Positions 59,783 to 64,000 of a stretch of 64,000 bases of DNA are shown one piece after another; within the stretch, counting starts at the first letter, position 1; every line of letters starts with the position of its first letter. The translations under genes and the position numbers were made by a program. The notes under the pieces were generated by a model that had not been told where the DNA came from, ran no database searches, and worked only from the letters and a program-made list of their open reading frames with translations. The stretch is from Polynucleobacter sp. JS-JIR-II-50 (lineage in GTDB: Bacteria; Pseudomonadota; Gammaproteobacteria; Burkholderiales; Burkholderiaceae). The stretch lies in contig NZ_CP061307.1 of assembly GCF_018687895.1 (NCBI RefSeq), forward strand, positions 124,001 to 188,000, in the 5' to 3' direction.

Positions 59783-60469
59783 CTATGACGAACTGGTGAG
59801 ATCTTTCTGAATCTGTAAGATTTTTTCGTGCAACTTCAAAACTTCAGTTTTTAAGTTCTCAAAAGATCCTTGGTTTTCAATGACTATATCGGCTTTGGCG
59901 ATGCGCTCTTGTCTGCTGGCTTGGGCTTTGAGAATTCTTTCTACCTCGTTTCGGGATAATTTGCTGCGCTGCATCACTCGTTCAATTTGAGTCTCCTCTG
60001 GGCAGTCCACCACCACGAGGTAATCCAACAGGGAGACCCAATTGCCAGATTCGATCAATAGGGGCACCACAAAAACAAGATAAGGAACCTTTTCTGTTAT
60101 CAGCCGTTTAGTTTGCTGAATGGTTTCTTCCCTTATGAGGGGGTGGGTAATTGCTTCTAAAGATTGCCTAGCCACCGGATCGGAAAATACTAGGCTACGC
60201 ATCTTGACTCTATTTAGAGCCCCGCTTGAATCAATGAACTCAGAGCCGAACTGCTTTTGAATGAGGGGGATTGCGACTCCATTTGAGGCGGTGATCTGAT
60301 GGGCGATGAGATCAGTGTCGACAATGCCCGCGCCCAGTTGAGCGAGCCGATCACTCACGGCAGTTTTTCCTGAGCCAATGCCTCCAGTAAGGCCTACAAA
60401 GGGCACACGCCCTTTTAGGATGCCTAGGCCGGCTTGCTCAGAAGAAGGATTTGTAGGGTTTGTGGCCAT
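59783..60469 (-). CDS. coaE: dephospho-CoA kinase
   Basis: A 228-residue kinase finishing coenzyme A synthesis. FVGLTGGIGSGKTAVSDRL from 24 is the P-loop, GIVDTDLIAHQIT near 48-60 carries the catalytic Asp, THPLIREE near 107-114 and VVPLLIESGNWVSLLDYLVVVDC near 135-157 are typical. The ATG at 60469 makes 46 bases overlap with pilD and gives an N-terminal 22-residue tail that is not usual. A GTG start at 60406 (Val22) is a credible alternative. Confidence 0.94.
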   Translation of the reverse strand: MATNPTNPSSEQAGLGILKGRVPFVGLTGGIGSGKTAVSDRLAQLGAGIVDTDLIAHQITASNGVAIPLIQKQFGSEFIDSSGALNRVKMRSLVFSDPVARQSLEAITHPLIREETIQQTKRLITEKVPYLVFVVPLLIESGNWVSLLDYLVVVDCPEETQIERVMQRSKLSRNEVERILKAQASRQERIAKADIVIENQGSFENLKTEVLKLHEKILQIQKDLTSSS

Positions 60470-60924
60470 AACAACTCAATGATGCCAGCAATAGCCAGAA
60501 AAGGGCCAAACGGAAAAGCTGAACGATGATCTTGTTTATTCCATTGCAGCCAGATAATGCCGCCAATCAGTCCGGTCAGGGATGACATTAGCAAAATACT
60601 GGGTAATGCGAGCCAGCCGAGCCAAGCGCCCAAGGCTGCCAATAGTTTGGCATCACCCATTCCAATGCCATCTTGCTTTTTGACTATCCGATAAAGACGG
60701 TTTAGGAGCCAAAGACAGGCGTAGCCTAGGGTTGCTCCAATGATCGCATCTTGAAAAGAAATGAAGCCTTGATCTGCAAGGCCATTAAACAAGAGGCCTA
60801 GCAAGATGAGCGGCAAGGTGATGATATTGGGCAGGCGAAAGGTGCGCAAATCGAAATAAGCTAAGTACACCAAGATCGCTATCAGGCAGATTCGTATCCA
60901 GTCGAAAAAAACAACATTGCCCAT
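60424..60924 (-). CDS. pilD: short prepilin peptidase (A24 domain only)
   Basis: A 166-residue polytopic aspartyl protease for type IV prepilin leader peptides. The catalytic aspartates are Asp25 in YFDLRTFRLPN and Asp91 in GIGMGDAKLLAALGAWLG. Five or so membrane segments are visible. Full-length PilD (about 290 residues) also has an N-terminal cytoplasmic methyltransferase domain with two CxxC pairs; it is absent here. The start abuts the pilC stop (one-base overlap), so no room exists for a lost N-terminus. It may process pilins without N-methylation, or a second enzyme elsewhere may methylate them. Confidence 0.85.
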   Translation of the reverse strand: MGNVVFFDWIRICLIAILVYLAYFDLRTFRLPNIITLPLILLGLLFNGLADQGFISFQDAIIGATLGYACLWLLNRLYRIVKKQDGIGMGDAKLLAALGAWLGWLALPSILLMSSLTGLIGGIIWLQWNKQDHRSAFPFGPFLAIAGIIELLWPQTLQILLLSKPA

Positions 60925-61970
60925 TAAACAATCTGTCCTAGGTTAAAGATGGGGAGATATAGGATTATGACCAGACTTCCAATAATGAGCCCAACGAAAA
61001 TGATTAATAAAGGCTCCAAGCTTTGGCTTAAGGTGTTTAAGCGATTGCTTAATTGAGAGCTCAATATTGATGCGCGCTTTTGTAGCATTTCAGCGAGTGC
61101 GCCACTTTCAGACCCTATTCGTAAGAGCTGCAATGTTTCCTGATCAAATAGTAGGTGCTTAGGATCTGCTTTTGTTATGGCATCTCCGAGTGACCAGCCA
61201 CGGGTGAGGTGTTTGAATATTTCAGCGCTGAAATCATGGCTGAGCCAGTGGTTAGATGATTGTGCGGTAACTCTCAATGCATCTGGAAGGGGTAATCCAG
61301 ACTTTAGGAGATGACCCAATGTCCGACACCAGTAGGTAAGTGTTGCCAATCTGAGAAGCTGCCCAATCATGGGTAAATAGAAGCTCAGTCGATCGCAATG
61401 TTTTTGGATTTTGGGGGCCTTAGACCAAGCAAGGCTAAAGAGCGCAGCAAAGCCGATGAGGGCTATCACTATTTCAAGGTAGAACGCTTCAAACCATGAG
61501 GATGCTTGAATTAACATTTTAGTCGGGGCTGGCAACTCCGCTTGAAAATGAGCAAAAACATCTTTAAAGACGGGCACAACCCAAATCATCATCACTATCA
61601 CTAGAAGGCAAGAGCTGGTCAGAGTGATGGCGGGATAACTCATCGCCTGTTGAATTTTTCGACGCAATTCAATTTGGGCTTCTAGTTGCTGACAGATGGT
61701 TTTTAGCGCCAGAAGAAAGTCGCCAGTGCGCTCACTAACGCGAATGAGATTAATAAATTCCATGGAGAATAGATTTGCTTGGGCGCGTAAGCATTGAGAA
61801 AAACTTTCGCCCTTTTTGAGCTGGGTGTGAATGCTAGTCACCCATGGAATCCAGGCCTTTGGGGCGGTTAAATAAATGAGTTCAATCGCGTTGAGGAGTG
61901 GTAGGCCTGCCTCTAGCAATGTTACGAGTTGCTCGGCAAAATGAAGTTGGTTCTGCTTGCTTAATGCCAT
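60924..61970 (-). CDS. pilC: type IV pilus/type II secretion inner-membrane platform protein PilC
   Basis: A 348-residue protein of the GspF/PilC family with two repeated cytoplasmic four-helix domains and three membrane segments. The first repeat is FAEQLVTLLEAGLPLLNAIELI near 11-32; the second is TYWCRTLGHLLKSGLPLPDALRVTAQS near 208-234; GLIIGSLVIILYLPIFNLGQIV is the last helix. It is about 55 residues shorter than typical PilC (around 405), mainly at the N-terminus. It begins within the pilB end (10-base overlap). Confidence 0.9.
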   Translation of the reverse strand: MALSKQNQLHFAEQLVTLLEAGLPLLNAIELIYLTAPKAWIPWVTSIHTQLKKGESFSQCLRAQANLFSMEFINLIRVSERTGDFLLALKTICQQLEAQIELRRKIQQAMSYPAITLTSSCLLVIVMMIWVVPVFKDVFAHFQAELPAPTKMLIQASSWFEAFYLEIVIALIGFAALFSLAWSKAPKIQKHCDRLSFYLPMIGQLLRLATLTYWCRTLGHLLKSGLPLPDALRVTAQSSNHWLSHDFSAEIFKHLTRGWSLGDAITKADPKHLLFDQETLQLLRIGSESGALAEMLQKRASILSSQLSNRLNTLSQSLEPLLIIFVGLIIGSLVIILYLPIFNLGQIV

Positions 61971-63034
61971 GTGCCCACTTCTGCATCTAGGGCTGCTTGA
62001 TTAATAAGACCTGCTTGTATATGAATTAGTCCGGCATCTCGCATGCTGACGTATGAGGTAGATGAGTTAAACAAATGGGTTTTGTTTAGTACTTCATGAA
62101 CTCCAATACGCCCAAGGTAGCCACTCCCTTTACATTTTGGGCAGTCGGTCTGGCCATTGCTGCCAAGACATTGTGAGCAAGTTTTTCGCACGAGGCGCTG
62201 TGAGCTGACGCTTAAGAGACAGGACTCCAGAGATTGTTGATCTACTCCTAGATGGCCCAGTCTAGAGACTGCCCCACAAGCATTTCGGGTATGTAAGGTG
62301 CTGAGAACGAGATGTCCGGTTTGCGCTGCCTGAATAGCAAGCTGAGCTGTAGCGGCATCACGGATTTCTCCAATCATGATGACATCCGGATCTTGTCGAA
62401 GAAGGGCGCGAATGATGGTTGGAAAATCCAAACCTGCCCGCGGGTGATAGGCCACTTGATTGACCCCAGCAAGACGAATTTCAATAGGGTCTTCTATCGA
62501 GCAAAGATTGCGATGATTTTGATTGAGCTCACGAAGGCAGCTATAGAGCGTTCGAGTCTTGCCGCTCCCAGTCGGTCCTGTCACTAGGATCAGCCCGTTG
62601 GATTGAGCAAGGGCTTGCTGGAATATCTCGAGTTGTTCCGAGAGGAGGCCAATTTCTTGAAGATCAAGCTCTTTTACGCAACTGGGCAGTATGCGAACAA
62701 CCGCCTTTTCTCCATGAAGCGTTGGCAAGATTGAGACCCGGCAATCAATATTAGGCTTGGAAAAGTTATGGCCAATACAAAGGCGCCCATCTTGCGGCAG
62801 ACGTTTTTCTGCAATATCTAAGCGCGCCAGAACTTTGATGCGTGTGATGAGGCGGTCATGAAATTCAATCGGGTAATGTGACTGTATTTGTAGCAGGCCA
62901 TCGACCCGAATACGAATGAGTGTGGCCTGGACCCCAGCCTCTATATGAATATCACTCGCTCTAGCATCTAGGGCATATGTAGCGATTTCATACCAAGTGC
63001 GAATGATCAGTGAGTCATCAGCGGTAACGCTCAA
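61961..63034 (-). CDS. pilB: short type IV pilus assembly ATPase PilB/GspE
   Basis: A 357-residue hexameric ATPase. It keeps the N2 and catalytic core: ASDIHIEAG near 26-34, Walker A GPTGSGKT at 153-160, EDPIEIRLAGVNQVAYHPRAG near 181, Walker B DPDVIMIGEIRD at 215-226 and the His box HLVLSTLHTR near 241-250. A zinc site with C286, C289, C298 and C301 is intact. The N-terminal N1 domain (about 150-200 residues) that anchors the ATPase to the inner-membrane complex is missing. Its start overlaps the CorC-like gene's stop by four bases. Confidence 0.9.
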   Translation of the reverse strand: MSVTADDSLIIRTWYEIATYALDARASDIHIEAGVQATLIRIRVDGLLQIQSHYPIEFHDRLITRIKVLARLDIAEKRLPQDGRLCIGHNFSKPNIDCRVSILPTLHGEKAVVRILPSCVKELDLQEIGLLSEQLEIFQQALAQSNGLILVTGPTGSGKTRTLYSCLRELNQNHRNLCSIEDPIEIRLAGVNQVAYHPRAGLDFPTIIRALLRQDPDVIMIGEIRDAATAQLAIQAAQTGHLVLSTLHTRNACGAVSRLGHLGVDQQSLESCLLSVSSQRLVRKTCSQCLGSNGQTDCPKCKGSGYLGRIGVHEVLNKTHLFNSSTSYVSMRDAGLIHIQAGLINQAALDAEVGTWH

Positions 63035-64000
63035 TCTTGTTCTGGAGTCCGATTGGCAGGACGATACAGTTTCACTGTTTTTACGCCCTGTTCGTCAAAT
63101 TGAACAATTTCCATGACGATGCCAGCAATGCGAATGCTGACATCATGATCGGGGATGGCCTCGAGCTTGTCGAGAATAAGTCCATTTAAGGTGCGCGGAC
63201 CATCCAAGGGGAGATCGAGGTTGAGTAAGCGATTCAGATCGCGTAGTGAGGCGCCGCCTGTTGCTAGATAGCTTCCGTTCGGGAGCCAATGCGGATCAGT
63301 TGAGAGGTTGGAGAGAGAGGTCGTAAATTCACCAATGAGTTCTTCCACGATATCTTCAAAAGTCACTAACCCCAGAACTTCACCATATTCATTCACAACC
63401 AAACTTAAGCGTTGTTGGTTGTCTTGGAAAAATTGCATTTGCTGCAGTACCGGGGTGCTACTTGGGATGAAGTAAGGCTCATTTAATAACACCCTAAAGT
63501 CTTCATGCTTAAGGTCAGTATCGCCCAGCAAGGACAAGGCCTTTTTGACGGAAAGGATCCCGACAATACGCTCAGAGTCACCATCGCAAACAGGTAATTT
63601 ATTGTGATAGCAAGTCTCCAGCTGCTGGACCACTTCATCAATAGGCCTTGATAGATCCAAAACCTCAATCTTGGACCTGGGTGTCATCACATCATCAACG
63701 GTGATGTTTTCCAAATTGAATAAGTTGAGCAGGATGTTGCGATGATGATTGGAGACAAAACGATTTGATTCCAAAACTAGGCTGCGTAACTCTTCTTTGC
63801 TCATAGCCCTGCTATCAGATGAGGATTGCAGGCCAGACACTTTCATAAGACCAGAAACAAAGCTATTGATAAACCAAAGTAGCGGTTTCAATACAAAAGT
63901 GAGGGGCAAAATAAACCAGCCAACATTGGAAGCAATCTTTTCTGGAAAAGCAGCTCCAATGACCTTCGGGGTAATCTCGCTAAAGACGATGATGAGTAGA
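63031..64000 (-). CDS. HlyC/CorC-type CNNM transporter (YfjD-like), 5' end beyond the window
   Basis: The 3' part of a membrane-plus-CBS protein; the visible piece has at least 323 codons and is open to the right edge. Before the in-frame TTG at 63907-63909 the frame reads IVFSEITPKVIGAAFPEKIA, the DUF21 (CNNM) signature, so that TTG is not the start. Then follow a membrane segment, a CBS pair (DVMTPRSKIEVLDLSRP near the middle and GLVTFEDIVEELIGEF) and a C-terminal CorC_HlyC domain (ATGGASLRDLNRLLNLDLP and GPRTLNGLILDKL). Members are linked to magnesium, cobalt or sodium transport. It heads the pilBCD-coaE-zapD run. Confidence 0.88.
   Translation of the reverse strand, partial: LLIIVFSEITPKVIGAAFPEKIASNVGWFILPLTFVLKPLLWFINSFVSGLMKVSGLQSSSDSRAMSKEELRSLVLESNRFVSNHHRNILLNLFNLENITVDDVMTPRSKIEVLDLSRPIDEVVQQLETCYHNKLPVCDGDSERIVGILSVKKALSLLGDTDLKHEDFRVLLNEPYFIPSSTPVLQQMQFFQDNQQRLSLVVNEYGEVLGLVTFEDIVEELIGEFTTSLSNLSTDPHWLPNGSYLATGGASLRDLNRLLNLDLPLDGPRTLNGLILDKLEAIPDHDVSIRIAGIVMEIVQFDEQGVKTVKLYRPANRTPEQD

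Noticed and set aside
60424..60924. pilD as a gene truncated by a frameshift
   Set aside because: The pilC stop overlaps the pilD start and no methyltransferase-domain sequence is present in any frame nearby, so it is a genuine short form.
63031..63909. Complete 292-residue CorC-type protein starting at TTG 63907-63909
   Set aside because: The frame continues upstream with DUF21 signature residues to the window edge, so the gene is longer and cut off; the TTG is internal.
1..64000. CRISPR arrays, tRNAs, rRNAs, insertion sequences, prophage or attachment sites
   Set aside because: I saw no regularly spaced repeats, cloverleaf-type sequences, transposase or integrase frames.

Overview
The window is a compact block of bacterial chromosome, read here as a betaproteobacterium of the Burkholderiaceae and most like Polynucleobacter. 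This is inferred from gene order (hemA-prfA-prmC-grxD; mraZ to ftsZ followed by peroxiredoxin, lpxC, dciA, secA, argJ, DUF815 ATPase, mutT, zapD, coaE, pilD-pilC-pilB), moderate base composition and very tight packing with many 1-8 base gene overlaps. No rRNA, tRNA, insertion sequence, prophage or CRISPR array is visible. Almost all of it is recognisable housekeeping sequence.

Layout. 1-3.3 kb: a surface- or protein-modification set (SPINDLY-type O-GlcNAc transferase, a StrF-type glycosyltransferase, and a methyltransferase whose 3' end is frameshifted). 3.3-5.4 kb: an MHS-type transporter and a phasin (polyhydroxyalkanoate granule protein). 5.4-15.3 kb, mainly minus strand: rmuC, grxD, prmC, prfA, hemA, then ung, an M61 peptidase, a DsbC-like isomerase and a UbiH-family monooxygenase. 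15.3-17.5 kb: ychF, a winged-helix protein and a membrane protein. 17.5-22.1 kb, minus: rpe-trpE-trpG-trpD-trpC. 22.1-25.8 kb: apaG, a possible 37-residue membrane protein, mltA, an enoyl-CoA hydratase and an M20 amidohydrolase. 25.9-30.9 kb: bioA-bioF-bioD divergent from bioB, then coq7.

30.9-48.7 kb is a complete dcw (division and cell wall) cluster: mraZ, rsmH, ftsL, ftsI, murE, murF, mraY, murD, ftsW, murG, murC, ddl, ftsQ, ftsA, ftsZ. It makes lipid II from UDP-MurNAc onward and builds the divisome, with stop and start codons mostly interlocked. It is preceded by a 301-base AT-rich gap holding a promoter, three in-phase MraZ boxes, a palindrome and a perfect LexA-type operator. 48.8-53.6 kb: peroxiredoxin, lpxC, dciA and secA. 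53.8-56.4 kb: a two-subunit molybdenum hydroxylase between terminators, apparently inserted between secA and argJ. 56.5-64 kb: argJ, a DUF815 ATPase and mutT, then on the minus strand corC/yfjD (cut by the window edge), pilB, pilC, pilD, coaE and zapD. The three pil proteins are all short versions of their families.

I did not find a convincing undescribed multi-gene system. The items most worth a second look are the LexA-type operator before the dcw cluster, the interlocked mltA/37-residue ORF start, the domain-stripped pilBCD set, the methyltransferase frameshift and the strong hairpin before the peroxiredoxin gene.
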